From: Turnera subulata
Taxonomy: Eukaryota > Streptophyta > Magnoliopsida > Malpighiales > Passifloraceae
DNA: 64,000 bases
NCBI GenBank assembly: GCA_028386065.3
Contig: JAKUCV010002240.1
Location: 73,789 to 137,788 of the forward strand
Direction of reading: 5' to 3'
Position numbers and translations under genes: made by a program. Position 1 is the stretch's first letter, and every line of letters begins with the position of its first letter. Positions 1 through 12,798 of this stretch are shown piece after piece. The notes under the pieces were generated by a model, which saw nothing but the letters and a program-made list of their open reading frames with translations, had not been told where the DNA came from and did no database searches.

Positions 1-180
1 AATTGCATTTTATTTGAATGTTCTAATATGTAATTAACATCAGAGACATAGAAACCGTTTTTAATTTCTTTGAATTATACTTTGAATCATGTATTTTAAG
101 CCAAAATAATTGAACTTATTCATCGATTGGCTTTAATTACTTTCTAAGAAATATAATGTGCATTCTTTTTATTTATAAAA

Positions 181-346
181 TTGGGGAATGGGGTCCCCGT
201 GGGGATCCGATTCCCCGCGGGGAACGGGGATGGGGGCAATTTTTCCCCCGAACGGGGAATGGGGGTGGGGATGGGGGAACATTTTGGAAACGGGGGTGGG
301 GGTGGGGAACCTTCCCCCGCGGGGACCCCGACCCATTGTCATCCCT
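181..346. repeat. G/C-run-rich repeat with a transposon-like end
   Basis: About 165 bases are built almost entirely from GGGG/CCCC runs joined by A or T, in an otherwise AT-rich region. The right edge reads CCATTGTCATCCCTA, whose reverse complement (TAGGGATGACAATGG) looks like the terminus of a plant hAT-type element, but I find no matching left terminus or target duplication in the window. Short ORFs across it on both strands are composition artefacts. Confidence 0.5.
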
Positions 347-1705
347 AATGTAGACCACCCTAGTGTACATCCACTCTGTAACGCCCATTTTATTTCTGTT
401 GGGCTTGTTTTTAAATTTCTGTTGGGCCCAAGTATCTGCGCATTTTATTCATGCTTTCTATAAGTTCAGCCTCCAGGCCTTAGAGATATATGGATATGCC
501 ACATGGTGGACAATATTGGGCTGAGCCCATACAGATTAGTAATGCCATCACCATATTTCTCCTGGTCAGAAATAGAAAAAGAATATTCACCTATTATTAT
601 TATTTCTTGTTGGAGGGGAGGGAACTTTGAGAATGTATACACATAGAGACACACAAGTTGATGTATCAATGCATGTGTGTAGTCCTTCAAAAACCAGAGA
701 GAGAGAGAGAGAGCAAATTAAATTAATTAAGATGATCCAGGTCGGGTAGTGGCAGCTTATATTATACTACCCCCCAAGAACATGACATTAAAGGGACCAC
801 GCGCAATCTTAAAGAGATCGACAGAAACACACAGACATTTTTTTTCCAGCTAGGCTACCACCACCACCCACCACCTTCTTTTAAAGATTGGATCAATTTG
901 TGGACCCTAGAACATTTTTTTGTCAACTTGCCTTCAATTTGTCCAATGTCAATTTTCAACTTTCAAATCTGAATGGGGGGCATCTTCGGTTTCTTTTGTT
1001 CTTTGAATGAAAAAAAAAACAGAAGTAACATCTAGTGGTTTCTCTTAGGTCAAAAGTGCAATAATGTTAGTTCTCTTAGCTTGTCTTAAAACTACCATGA
1101 GAAAAAGGAAAGCAAACTTCTTTTAATATTTGGAAATTGCAAGCATAGAAATGAGTCAAATGACACTTACTGAGCCCTGTCAAAGAAACAGTAGATGCCT
1201 GTTTGTTTTTTTTTCCAGAAAGAGTTGCCATGTAGAAAGAAAATTCATTTGTCATTCACATCAGCAACAAGTACCAAACAAGCTTAGTTAAGAGTTTGTT
1301 TATATAATGAGAAAATGTGTACTTCTTGAGCGTATCTAGTAGGGTTAACACTTTGGCAGATGAGGACTAACATGAAGCACAAGTTAACTAAGAGAAAAGC
1401 ACATACAAAGAACTACTACACAACTGGAAGTTAAGATTGTAACTAAAAATTTGATGAATTTTCATTAGTGGATAAATTACAGGTATTAAAAGAATGGTGA
1501 TTCCCAATAAATTAAACAAAGGGACCCAGGGAAAGATGAGATAAATCACAATTGATTTGTCAAAATCAAGGGGGAGACTCTTATCAACAAGATCAGAAGA
1601 ATTGCACACCTAAGCACTCACAACCAACCACAAACCGCACTACAAAGACAAGGCTCAAAAAAACTAGAAGCGTAGACTGCAAGTCATCATCTGGAAGGAA
1701 CACTA
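347..1705. other. Intergenic, downstream of the SKU5-like gene
   Basis: No coding region supported. Contains a short (GA)n run near 698-712 and several poly-A/T tracts. The right end should hold the 3' UTR of the minus-strand SKU5-like gene. Confidence 0.5.
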
Positions 1706-4700
1706 CTAGCTCAAAATGGACATGGCAGCACAGGCAAGCATCATCAAAGTGAAGAGCAGCTTCGATGTGTAGCCCCTGATTGAAGTTGCAGAAGAGATAT
1801 CTTCCGGCCTGAAAAGAGAAATCGCAAATAATAAGAATCAGTCTTTGTCCCAGAAAGTATTGGACCCAAGAAGAATCAATCAGCAATAAAGGGCAATGAT
1901 TTTGTACTTCTGCAGTTTGCTGAGTGCACCACAGTAGAGGGCATTGTCTGGAATAGGCAACTCAGTTTTGTTTGTCTGCTCTGGATTCACGACTCTGATA
2001 TAAGTTTCTTGGCCAAGGTACCAGGAGTCCAGGTTTTCTGTCCTAATGTTCCAGATTCCAACATTGTCAAGTGATACCAAGATTGCTGTCCATGCTCCAG
2101 GATAAACCTTTACAGAATGTAAGATACATTATACCAAAAGGGATGTTACACAATAACTACAAAGAGAAAAGCATATACTGAAAGGGATGTTTGTAAAGTG
2201 AAACAACATTTAAGGGGACTAAAATGCCAACTTGTTCTTACCTGGACTGTGGAGCGTGCAATACCATCCCATTTATTATATGTGCCCCTGCTGTTTTCAG
2301 TCCATTCGCCATAGTCCATCCTGAAACAAAATTGATGGGAATTCAGATGATCAAAGGATATTTTTCAAAACTTTTTCACTAAAGCATACGAAAAGAAAGT
2401 AATGTGTGTAGATGAAGACCTACCCCACAACAAAAACTGCATATCCATCCAAGTGATAGGTTTGCATCTTTGTGTGATTGTTCTGCAAAATGATTTCCAT
2501 AAATCCCCTGTATGTTCCATTAATCACTGATGTTTCCAGTTTGGGGGGTCCTGTAAGTGGCCTTTCGGGGAAATCAAGCTTATATACTCCTTTCACTTTG
2601 TACTGATCTGCTAGCCTGAGAGGAGTGGCAGGATTGACGAATGATATCCCATTGAGAGTTGTTCGTTTTTTCCCATCGATTGTCACTGGTGCCTTATTTT
2701 TCAAAACGTATACATCAGTTACATTGATGGACCCATATCTAAAGGAGCCTTGTGGGTTAGGACGTGCGCCACTAGCAGAAACGTTCCATCTGCACAGTTT
2801 GATCACAGAACACTCGAGATGAGTAATAGGTGAACAGCTTTATTTGTAACTTTAAGAAAAAGTATCTAAACCAAGAAATCCAATGCATCATTAAACCGCT
2901 TTCAATCTTTATAATCTTTAGGAACATTATATAAACAAGGTTAAATAAAATTCAAGGTTAGTCTTTAACAGTGGCCGCAGTAAATCCTTGGAGCTAAGGC
3001 AGAAAGGGTGACTAAAAGTCTACAGCTTCAGACAACTAGTGAAAGTGAAAGTAACAGAACCTAACCTGATTGATCTTGCTTGGTTCATGGAGAAGGTTTT
3101 GTCAAACTCGTCATTTGGTGCTTCTGGGAGAGGGCCCTTAGCCTTCCCCTTGGAATTTGTGTAGTGCAAGATGCCAACACCAGTAACTCTTTTCCATGTT
3201 GATTCATTCACAAACCTAGCACTAGCTACAATGTAGTAATCAGAACTTGCATTCTGATCCATGGTTACCAAAAAGGAATAGGATTGTCCTACGTGTATAT
3301 CTAAGCTAGTGTAATTCTGTTGCACTGTATAAGATCCCTCTGACTCTGCCAGAAGAAGATTGTGGTTCTGGATCCTGAAGTTCAAACTTGTTGACACTCC
3401 AACATTGTGCACCCGGACACGATAAGTTTTCCCTGTCACAAAGTATCAACACAATCCATTAGTTAGTTTGGACTTGAGTAGCAAATCATCACAAACAACA
3501 AGATAACAACACTGTTAGGCTGCTTTGAAGGCAGAGAACCTAGGACTTCGTCATTAGGAACTTTGCAACAACAATCATCCTGTAACAAGTTTTATCCATT
3601 TTTGAGGTGAAAACTTACAATACAACTAAAGTGGAATGCTTTAGGATGATATTGATTTCATATCTATGGTTCTTAACGGCTGAAACAATGAAGGATAGTT
3701 GTCCACCTCCCACAAAAGGTAAGAAGTTAGAAATATGACTTGCAAACCATGCTTGCTTGCATGAAATTTTCACACCTATGTCAAACTAACAACCAAAGAA
3801 CATCTTATCTGACAATGGGGAGCTCTCTTGCTGTCCTGCATTAAGCACCTCATGAAATTGACAAGTTGGGAATGAAAAAATGGGAAATTACAATACCCAA
3901 CAGGTGAAAGCTTCGTCTTTGGGTTGAAAGGACTCCAAATTAATGTAACTAATAACAGGTAAAGAAGGGTCACTTACATCCTACATAAAAAATGTTCACA
4001 TTTGGTAATTTACCTGGTTGAACTTCGATGGTTTCATAGTCAATGCCATCAGGCACAAGTGTACTATTGTACTGATAAGGGCCTTTTCCATTAATAAGAA
4101 CTCCATCAGGCATCCCAAGTTCTCTGCCAGCATCAAGTGCCCTTCTCAAAGCCTGCACTCCACACAAAAAAAAAAAAAAACAGATTAGAAAACAATACAT
4201 TCTACCAACAATCTAGATCAAAAAAAATCCATAGTTTAACAAAAACACTGACCGTATGATTTCTTTTGTACCAGTCACCAATCATAATGACAATGTCCCC
4301 ATGTGGAGTATCAAAAGGAATTGGAATGATAGCCCGGTTGTTTATAATAAAGCTGCCAAATCCACCCGAAGCTCTCTGCATATGGAGAGAAGGGAAGTAG
4401 AAAAAACTGCCAACCTGATCTTTGACCTGAAACTGATAAGTCCAATTCCACTTTGGAGGAATGGGACAGTTGGTACCAAGAACTCCATCTTGCCATGAAC
4501 TCCTCCTTTGTTGAATTCCAGACCTATTAAACCCACCAAATTCCAATACTTGAAATCAGCAAGTATCACCTTTTAAACTCCAGTTCACTATATAATGCCT
4601 CAATGAACACTGGCCAGGGCACAAATCTACAAGACTAACATCATACTCCAAAACTAGAACACTAAACAAAGATGCAAATGAAAAGAAACGAATCTTACCA

Positions 4701-5218
4701 GTGCATGAGGAGATTCTCGTCCAGTTTGTTTCTAACATTGACAACGACATTGTAGTTAGTGGTCACATTTATAACTGGACCAGGAAACTTGCCATTAACA
4801 GCAATGACCTGCAAGAAAATGCAAACCAGTTACCAAAATCTGATTATACCAAGCAAGCTAAATGTAGAAGTACAGCACCAACTTCAAAGTACTACTAGCC
4901 AAGAAAGCTTAGCAGATCTGAAGCTAAAGATTGAAACTTTAGAAGAATACAAAGCAAACCCACTTCCCATGAACCCAAAAACTCAGTAGAACCAGCAAAG
5001 GAAGAGTGGAAGAAGTGGATAAAATGTAGAAGAAGAAAAAAGCAAACAAACGAAGTAGAGAGATTCAAAGAACCAACCTGTTGAGGCTCACCAAGAGGCG
5101 AAGCAGTGATGTAAGAGACCTCAAAATCATAGAAAGCAAATGGATCTTCAGCTAAACACAAGCTCCAGAGCAAGCAAATGTGGATAAGGAACAAAGCAAA
5201 GAACCTACACAAAGCCAT
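1706..5218 (-). CDS. SKU5-like (SKS) GPI-anchored multicopper-oxidase-like protein
   Basis: Nine exons on the minus strand: 5218-5078, 4808-4699, 4523-4253, 4152-4014, 3432-3066, 2789-2424, 2320-2242, 2107-1908, 1808-1706. They give 591 residues, close to the ~590 of SKU5. Residues 1-23 are a signal peptide followed by EDPFAFYDFEVSYITASPLG, the typical SKS mature start. The cupredoxin folds are recognisable (IAVNGKFPGP, WQDGVLGTNCPIPP, LHMQRASGGFGSF, PDGVLINGKGP, VGQSYSFLVTMDQNA, SVFR-equivalent ARSIRWNVSASGARPNPQG, EVYPGAW-type VYPGAW). Copper ligands of ascorbate oxidase are replaced (HWSG instead of HWHG), so it is probably not an oxidase, as known for SKU5. The last exon encodes PEDISSATSI followed by a basic residue and a hydrophobic tail ending ACAAMSILS, a GPI-attachment signal. 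SKU5-family proteins act at the plasma membrane and wall in directional growth. I cannot say which SKS member it is. Confidence 0.93.
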
Positions 5219-6819
5219 TTTTTCCCCCCTCCCCAAAACTCTCCTTTTTCTTGGTTTCGTACTAGAAGTTCTTTTGAGCCCAATTCTGCTTAGCTTTTTT
5301 CCTCTTTACATTACTTGAGACAGAGAAAAAGGAAAAAAGAAAGAAGAGGAAGAAACCAGAGCCTCTAGAGAGAGATAGTGTGTGTAAGAGTGACAAGAGA
5401 CAAGAGTATGAGAAAACGGCTCTATTTTTACTCTTTGAAGTCTTGTGTCTTGTAGCTGGTAGGGGCCCTGTTTGAGGCTTAAACCAAAGCTAAGTGAAAG
5501 GAGAGACCACTTGGGTTTTAGTCAAGTAAATATTACAAGTAAGTGATAAAACCACTTATTATACATCTATTTTAGTTAACTTGACTGAGTTACTGATCCC
5601 AAGCTATTTTTGTCGGTCGCCAGTCATAATTTACATTAAAATGGAGGGGGTGTGGAAATTTTTGGACAAGGCAAGAGGGTGACAGCCAGTAGCCAGTTCA
5701 CACTTCAAAGATTATTAGCTAACACAGAAATGCAGTATGTGTCTTGTAAGTTTTGAGGAAAAATCTTTAGGGGATATGTGTGTGTGTCCACATCAAGGGT
5801 ACAACACTTTACAGATATAGCATCAGCTAAAAAGAAATACAGATACAGCAAACACACCTGCTTTAATAATTTTTTTTGACCATTTTCGTACAAAAAAATA
5901 TAATTTTTTTGACTATTGTCGCCCCATTACAACCAATGTTACCATTAGATGTTCTGAGAAACACCACATGACTGCCAGCCTATGAACCTTCACATTTTTC
6001 GTATTGTGGACCCTAAGCATATAAATGTGCAAGCACTGTGGTTTTTCTTGTCTTTTTTTTTTGTTACCATGGGTTAATTCCATGTTATCTAAAGAAGTTA
6101 GACCTAGAAAATGTTAGTATTTGTCCTGTTTTTTGGTTACACAAGGGAAGGAAGTTGGAGTACTAGCTATTTTCCAATTTTTAGAATGTATACTAGTTAC
6201 TCGTCTAATAATAAATGAAAATACTAACATTTTCTATCTTCCATTCAACATTTTTTTGTTTTGTTTATCCATTCTTCAATTAAATTAGATGTAAAAGTTA
6301 TATATATCTAACAGACAAACAGGCACAATGCTTTAATCCTTTCTAATTTGGAGAAGAAAACTCCTCTCGGTCTGGCTCTATTTTACTCTCATGTAAACTC
6401 TCCACCAAATCTCCTCTCAATTGGCTTAGTCTTTTCTTTTCTTCTTTATAGATTTGTTATTAGTCTCACTTTTTCTGGATTACTACTCTTTTGTGGGTTG
6501 ATTTTCACGCATTCTTCACAACTTTTGGGTGATTCATGTCTTTTGAGAATAAGACTATGGGAGTTCTTTATTTGCTAGAAAAATTTACAAACAAGGAGAT
6601 GTTTTCGCAAGTATGTCTCACCTTTACTTGGAGAGTATGTACATAAACTACATATATTCTTAGCATAAACGGCATTCCCATGTAAAATCTTAACATATAT
6701 AAGAATAATAATCTCATTTTCATAGCTACAACTATAATGAATAATCCGAAATTTCATTTGTCGTAGGTTAGACACACCAAAAGAGTAAAAGAATCTAACA
6801 AACACATTAAATACAGGAT
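5219..6819. other. Promoter/intergenic region upstream of the SKU5-like gene
   Basis: The first ~200 bases are CT/GA-rich (GA-rich on plus), as in many plant 5' UTRs. The remainder is AT-rich. An ORF at 6348-6578 is hydrophobic, starts at a non-ATG codon and has no recognised homology. Nothing else supported. Confidence 0.45.
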
Positions 6820-6836
6820 AACTTCAGTTCATCATA

Positions 6837-9438
6837 CGAGTTTTTTCCACGCCACGACAATTCAAAGAAGGGCAAGGAACAAATTGACAAATATTCAAAA
6901 CAATAATGAAGTCTGGTTAACTGATCCTGCAGAAATTCAAGAGGAGGTTTTGAACCATTTCAAGAGGATTTACCAATCAAATGGAGTCACCCCTTCGAAG
7001 GACTTGCAGGATCTGATTCCAAAGATTGTTAATGAAGAAATAAATAGGTCTCTACTGGCAGAAGTGAGCGAAGATGAAGTGAAAGATGCTGTTTTTTCAA
7101 TGGGGGCAGAAAAAGCCCCAGGGCCTGATGGTTTCAAAGGTATTTTCTACCAAAAATATTGGCCAATTATCAAAGATGATCTAGTGGAGGCTGTAAGAGG
7201 TTTCTTCGACACTGGTCACATGCTGAGAGAGCTGAATGCCACATACATCTCTCTTATTCCAAAAATAAAGGTACCAGAAAACCTGAACCATTATAGGCCA
7301 ATAAGCTGTTGCAATTACAAGATATTGTCCATACATCAATCATATCTTTTATGCGGATGATACTGTTTTATTTGGTGAAGCTTCAGTGGAGGATACTTCA
7401 AATATGTTGAGCATAATTGAGCAATACAGCAAGGAGTCGGGACAGCTTATAAATTACAGCAAATCCAAGTTGTATTTCAGTAACAATACGCCAGGGGAGG
7501 TTAAAGAGGCAATTAGCAGGGTAAGCAAAATGGAGGTAGCAGCAGATCATGATTCCTACTTGGGTATTCCCACGTGGTGGGGAAGGTCCAAAACCAAGAC
7601 ACTCCAGTTTGTTTTGGAGAGAATTCGCAACAGGCTGTGTTCATGGAAGAGCAAGTTATTGTCACAAGCAGGTAGAGAAACTTTAATCAAGTCGGTTATT
7701 TCTGCGATACCAACATATGTCATGCTTCTATTCAAATTCCCCCACAAACTTTTGCTCACAAATCCACAGTATTATGGCAAAGTTTTTCTGGGGAGGTGAT
7801 GAAACAAAGTCAAAAATGCACTGGATCAGTTGGGAGAAGCTTACAAGACCTAAAAGGGAGGGTGGTATAGGTTTCAAGAACTTGGAATTCTTCAATACTG
7901 CTCTTCTTGCAAAGCAAGCGTGGAGAATTTTAAAACAACCTAATGCTTTATGGGCTAGACTTTTGAGAGGAAAATATTTTCCCAGAACCAATTTTTTGAG
8001 AGCCAAGAAAGGAGGCTCTGCATCTTGGGCTTGGAGCAGTCTAATTCAGAGGAGAGAGCTGCTAGAGAAGGGTTTGAGGTGGAATATAGGTGATGGTCGA
8101 AGTGTGGTTATATGGCAAGACAAATGGTTACCAAGGGAAGGTGATTTTAGGCCACAATCTCAGCAAACAGGTCCAGCAACAATTTTTATGGTAAAAGACC
8201 TGATGCAGCAGGGGAAAGATGAGTGGAATCACGCTTTGGTCGAGAGCATTTTCAATGAAGAAGAAGCCAGGATTATTCAAGGAATTCCGATATCCCGACA
8301 AGTTGAAGACCAGTTAATTTGGCATCATAACAAATCGGGTGAATATTCAGTGAAATCCGGATACCACCATATTTTCTCCAGTGATAGGACTCCTTTGACT
8401 CATGGGCCCCCTAATACAAATCAAGCATCTACTGCGGCTCTTTGGAGCGAAATATGAAACTTAGGAACTCAGCCTAAAGTTAAAAAATTTTTGTGGAGAA
8501 TGCTTTCAGGGGCCATTCCAGTGAAACTGAATTTGAGGAAAAGGAAAATGAATGTGGAGATAACATGCCCAGTATGCCATGAAGAGGAAGAGTCAGAGGA
8601 ACATATGCTGTTGAGATGTGCTCATGCGAGAGCATCTTGGTTTGGTTCACAATTGGGATTACTCACAGACTGTGACAGCACCACTGATATTCAACAATGG
8701 TGGAAGAATCTAGGAAAGGATTTGAGTGTTAAAGAAAAAGTGGAAATTAAATGCAGAGCTGCTCATTTGATGTGACAAATTTGGAAGACTAGAAACCGAA
8801 AGGTCTTTGAAGATGAAAAGATTAACCCCATCACAACCATAAAAAGTGCTGAAGCTGCATACAGAGAGCAACAAGGGCTAAGTATTTTGAGAAGAGAGGC
8901 AGGAAGAGACACTAGAAGACCAGATGTTATCCGGTTGAGATGTCCTACTCCGAATACAGTCAAACTCAATTGTGATGCTTCTTACAAACAAGATCAACAG
9001 TTTGCAAATATTGGGGTGTGTTGCCGGAACAGTGATGGAAAAATGATAGATGGTATTGCAAAAAAGACCTATGCTAATTCAGCCTTGATTGCAGAGGCAT
9101 TAGCAATCAAAGAGGCAGTCACTCTAGCACGATCTAGAGGATACGAACATGTATCAGTGGAGACTGACTCACAGGTTCTATTGGATGCTATCGAAGGAAA
9201 CACTACAGTTCCATGGGAGATCAATACAGTGGTACAAGACATCAAGGCTCAAGGGGAACAGTTATTTAGATGCAGGTTCCTGAAAATTCCTAGACTAGCA
9301 AACCAAGCTGCAGACTGGATTGCTAAACATGTTTCGTTGTTGCAATGTAATGCGGGTTGGGTGCTTAGGCAACCAAGACCCCTTATGAGAATTCTGTGTA
9401 ATGACTTAATAATATATGGTTATTGTTGTGACAAAAAA
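6837..9438 (+). mobile_element. 5'-truncated L1-type LINE with 17-bp TSD
   Basis: The element starts inside ORF2 and ends in a short poly-A (GTGACAAAAAAAA). A perfect 17-base direct repeat, AACTTCAGTTCATCATA, flanks it at 6820-6836 and 9439-9455, which is the hallmark of target-primed reverse transcription. Content in order: end of the endonuclease-RT linker, part of the reverse transcriptase, the zinc-finger RVT domain and a C-terminal RNase H, the usual order in RNase-H-bearing plant L1 elements. Confidence 0.92.
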
Positions 9439-9456
9439 AACTTCAGTTCATCATAA
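6841..9456 (+). pseudogene. LINE ORF2 remnant (RT, zf-RVT, RNase H), broken
   Basis: Reading frames: RT start through 7330 (APGPDGFKGIFYQKYW, ISLIPKIKVPENLNHYRPIS), then an internal deletion at about 7320 that joins HYRPISCCNYK directly, out of frame, to NHIFYADDTVLFGEA. Most RT core motifs between these points are lost while the FYADD box remains. A frameshift follows at ~7740. The zf-RVT segment (7717-8775) keeps WHHNKSGEYSVKSGY and CPVCHEEEESEEHMLLRC, with stops at 8455 and 8773. RNase H (8887-9456) keeps VKLNCDASYK, the acidic EA..IKEAV helix, ETDSQ and IPRLANQAADWIAKH. Not able to encode an active enzyme. Confidence 0.9.
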
Positions 9457-12071
9457 ATAATTGTATTTTGAAGATAAATAACTAGTTGAAATTGATATTT
9501 GACTGATCATCCGAAGAAAAACAATAAAGACAAAACGAACAACTTAAAATAATGAAGCCATGGGTGGTAGTTAATTAATACTACTAGACTGGTAGTTGCC
9601 TCGAGATGCCCAATGCAACCTCTATAGTTTTTGCCCTAGGATGATAGGCCATTCATTTCCTACTAGCACATCATGACCGTTTTAGCCCAATATGGACCAA
9701 AAAAGCAATTCATACACATCGTTTTCCTTTTTCCTGGCGTGTGCTTATGTGACTTGTGTCTTCTTCTTTGTAATTCTGATTTTTTTTGTAGAACTCCTGA
9801 AATGGCCCTTCAGTTTTGCTAAATTAGTCAATTTGGCACCTACTGAGAGCTTTTTTTGATTTCTTATGTGGTATTCATTTTGCTCCGACTAATCCGGACT
9901 CAACCGTTGGGCATATAGTTATGGTGGGTGAGTCTTCTAATGAGAATTTTCTACGTATATAAAAACTCAAACCCAAGACCTTGCTTAAGCGAAACCAAAT
10001 TGCTTACCTTAGACCAACCCTACATTGATATAAATTTTGAGCGTTTGTAGACTAAAATTAGAACATGGGTGCCAAATTGACCAACTAAGCAAAATTAAAG
10101 AGCTAATTCGGGTATTTTGCCCTTTTTTTTTCCAGTTTTGTTTTCTGAGAAGCACTCAACCGTGGACCTCTTGTGAAATTTTAAAGAAGGCAAAATATTT
10201 TGTGTATTAGATAAGCGCTAAATACTCCACTACAAACGCAATTAGAGCAAGCTAGGCATGAAGTATCAAACATTTTTTGAACAAGAAAAATTAATATGTA
10301 ATTGTCCACGAATAACACTATCTTTAGATTAGTTCTGAAAATTTTCGGACAAGATCTACTGGCCAAATAAGGAAAAAGGAACAATCTAAGTTGATGGGAT
10401 GGGTTGCATATTGGGTACAATTTTAGTACTAATTTATTATAACAAGTTATTATCATTATTGTGTACCACAGACCTCGCCGTTGTAGCCTTGTGGGGTTCT
10501 CCATAATTGACGTAAAAAATGAAATATAATAGACCTCGGTGGGTTGGTTTTTAAATGCTTAAGAAATAAGAAAGTATAAGTCATCAATGAAGGATTCGTG
10601 GGCCATTATGGATGATTAATTACCTACAAAATGTGGCGTATTGAAAGGTGTATAGATGATTTGGGTTTGGCATGTTATGGCAAACCTTTATTGGGCAGGC
10701 AATGGCCAAGGGAAAATCCAGAGGATGACAACTCATTTGATAATCATATCCAACTACACCGAATTTTTCCATATAAACCATACTGCATCTAAATACAAGT
10801 AATTACACATCAAGTGCCGATGATGGCTGGGCTGAAATATATATTATATAGCAATATGGTGATGAATTGGAATATATATCAGATTTTCGTGCCATAGATT
10901 CAGCCCCTTGCACATTCCATTTCAAATGAATATGGTGACACAATTTTTTTTTAAAATTGAATCCATGCAGTTTTCATACTTTTTTTAATTATTTCATGTT
11001 TGGGAAGATGGCATGAACCCAAATAATGGCACCAACGGTCTTCATTTTTTTAAAACAAAAAGTATTTGGGGATCAATAACATGCCCACACCCTACCGCTG
11101 GCTTGACAACTAAGCAATAAAAAGCGTGGTGTTCTTTTTTAGAGTCCTTATGGGAAGATTATGCTAAGTATATAGTATCCATTAATAAACAACGATATCC
11201 AGGTAATTAACCAGGCAAAGGAAACCCTTTCTTGACGCGTTCTCGTCGAATAAAATTAGGCATATATGCTACTTTTATATATACTTTCATCGTGACTGTT
11301 TTGGATTTTGTTTGCCAGTGAATATTCTTTTTTTTTTCTCCCAACGTATATTCTGTTGATTTAATTTATGTTATGGATGTTTATGCCTATGATTTTTTCC
11401 ACACCGATCTTAACTATCTCTACAATTTTATAGGTTTTTAAATTGACCTTGAAATGATGATATCTAGCCTTGCCTTACTTTTCTTCGTAATCATGCTGTC
11501 ACAAATATTATAAGTGCATGAGTACTTAATACTATATTTATGCCACCATTTTTTGCCCCAAAAAAAACTAAATTTTTAACTTTTTTTCCCTGATGTTGCC
11601 ATCATTTTTTTTTTTTCAAAATAACCGGCCCACCGCAAATTCAGCAGCAATTTATTGCTGTGTTATCGGATTATCGGAAGATAGAGCTCTCAAAAGTCAA
11701 AACCACATTGGCAATGTTAGCGGCCAGAAACGACGTCGGAGAGCAAAAAACAGTATCAATAACCGACATAATGCTTTTTACTTACCAGAGATGGAATTGA
11801 TTCTTCTGGAGAACTTGACGGAGCATAAAAAGTGCAATCTTCTTGTGTTTCAAGTTCAGTGACCATAACTAGTTAGCTCATCCAATTCTACCTACTCTTC
11901 GTCCAGGGTCCAAAGCCTATTCTGTGGGGCATAATGGGCTTATAGGAACACCAAGTGTTGCTGTGGGTTCAAGAATATTAAGAATTCAGTATCATAACCT
12001 ATAATCCAAATCGGTTTAAGTGATAAGCAACTTCATTCTGTTAAAATCTCCCATAAACTTGAAATTCTGTA
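9456..12071. other. Intergenic region between LINE and Tat-type element
   Basis: AT-rich, no supported gene. Holds an inverted-repeat element at 9797-10118 (listed separately). ORFs at 10181-10504 (minus) and 11593-11862 (plus) lack homology, codon structure or splice context. Confidence 0.45.
9797..10118. mobile_element. MITE-like element with ~45-bp imperfect terminal inverted repeats
   Basis: The left arm, with AGTCAATTTGGCACC at 9827-9840, matches the reverse complement of the right arm (GGTGCCAAATTGACC at 10068-10082). The flanking CAGTTTTGCTAAATTAGTCA and its diverged partner extend the pairing to about 45 bases. The interior contains, in minus orientation, a tRNA-like piece (GGTTTGAGTT box near 9966-9976), so a SINE fragment may be embedded. 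I could not fix the exact ends or a target duplication. Confidence 0.5.
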
Positions 12072-12501
12072 TGATAAATCAGAGATTTACCTGATTAAAG
12101 AAGGTCTATGTGTGGTAGGATCTTAGTGATGCAAGGCCTGCAAAAGAGGAAGATAAAGGACACCGGGGGTGCCCAGGGTGTGTGACCCCGGAGGTACTCC
12201 GATGCCTAAGTTAGGACTGGATATCTTAGAGGAGAGAATAAAAGAGCAAATGTGAAATCTACTTGTGTGCGTGTGTGTGTATGGGTGTCCCTTTTCTTGA
12301 GTTAGGCAGCCGCTATTTATAGGGAACTGAGAGCCTTGTCATATGGACCCTGAGTTGACCTGGACCGTGGGGGCCTGGGCCTTATAGGGCCAGGTCGAGA
12401 TAGACCCGTATCTCTTGGGTCTTTGACATAGGCCTGGATTCACGGGTCTATGTTGCTCAATTTAGTCTCTATTCTAAGCCCAATAATCTGGTATGTCATC
12501 A
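12072..12501 (-). repeat. 3' LTR of the Tat-type element (430 bp)
   Basis: On the minus strand it begins TGATGACATACC and ends TTTATCA (TG...CA). It matches the copy at 23118-23611 apart from two substitutions, indels of 8 and 11 bases, and the 83-bp duplication present only in the right copy. Confidence 0.93.
12313..12321 (-). promoter_or_regulatory. TATA box in LTR
   Basis: Minus strand TATAAATAG, in the position expected for the U3 core promoter. The same box is at 23351-23359 in the 5' LTR, where it would drive gag-pol. Confidence 0.6.
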
Positions 12502-12515
12502 GTAGCCCCCAACTC
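12502..12515 (-). other. Polypurine tract
   Basis: GAGTTGGGGGCTAC on the minus strand immediately precedes the 3' LTR, the standard site for plus-strand DNA priming. Confidence 0.65.
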
Positions 12516-12798
12516 AAAGGGTAGAGGTGAAAAGCTGCCCTTTGAGTTTCTGCATGTTCGACTTGATTTTGCGGCTGTTCTCTCAGGCGGAAACGCCTTC
12601 TCAATTTAATTGCTCCACTCTACTTGCCCATTAATGGCCAACCAATGATTTAGAAGTAACGGTAGCCCACGTTGTTCCTCTTTATAGTCCCCAAGTAACT
12701 CCTAAAGAGGAAGGCCTATAAATCTCCCAGCTGGCTGTAGCCCCCAAGTACCTGTTTAGAGGGTGAGCTACAGATAACTTTCTGATTCTGAAGCAACA

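Noticed and set aside
1880..2080. SKU5-like C-terminus ending at 1880
   Set aside because: It reads into an intron; the donor at 1907-1906 and the exon 1808-1706 give the family-typical GPI tail.
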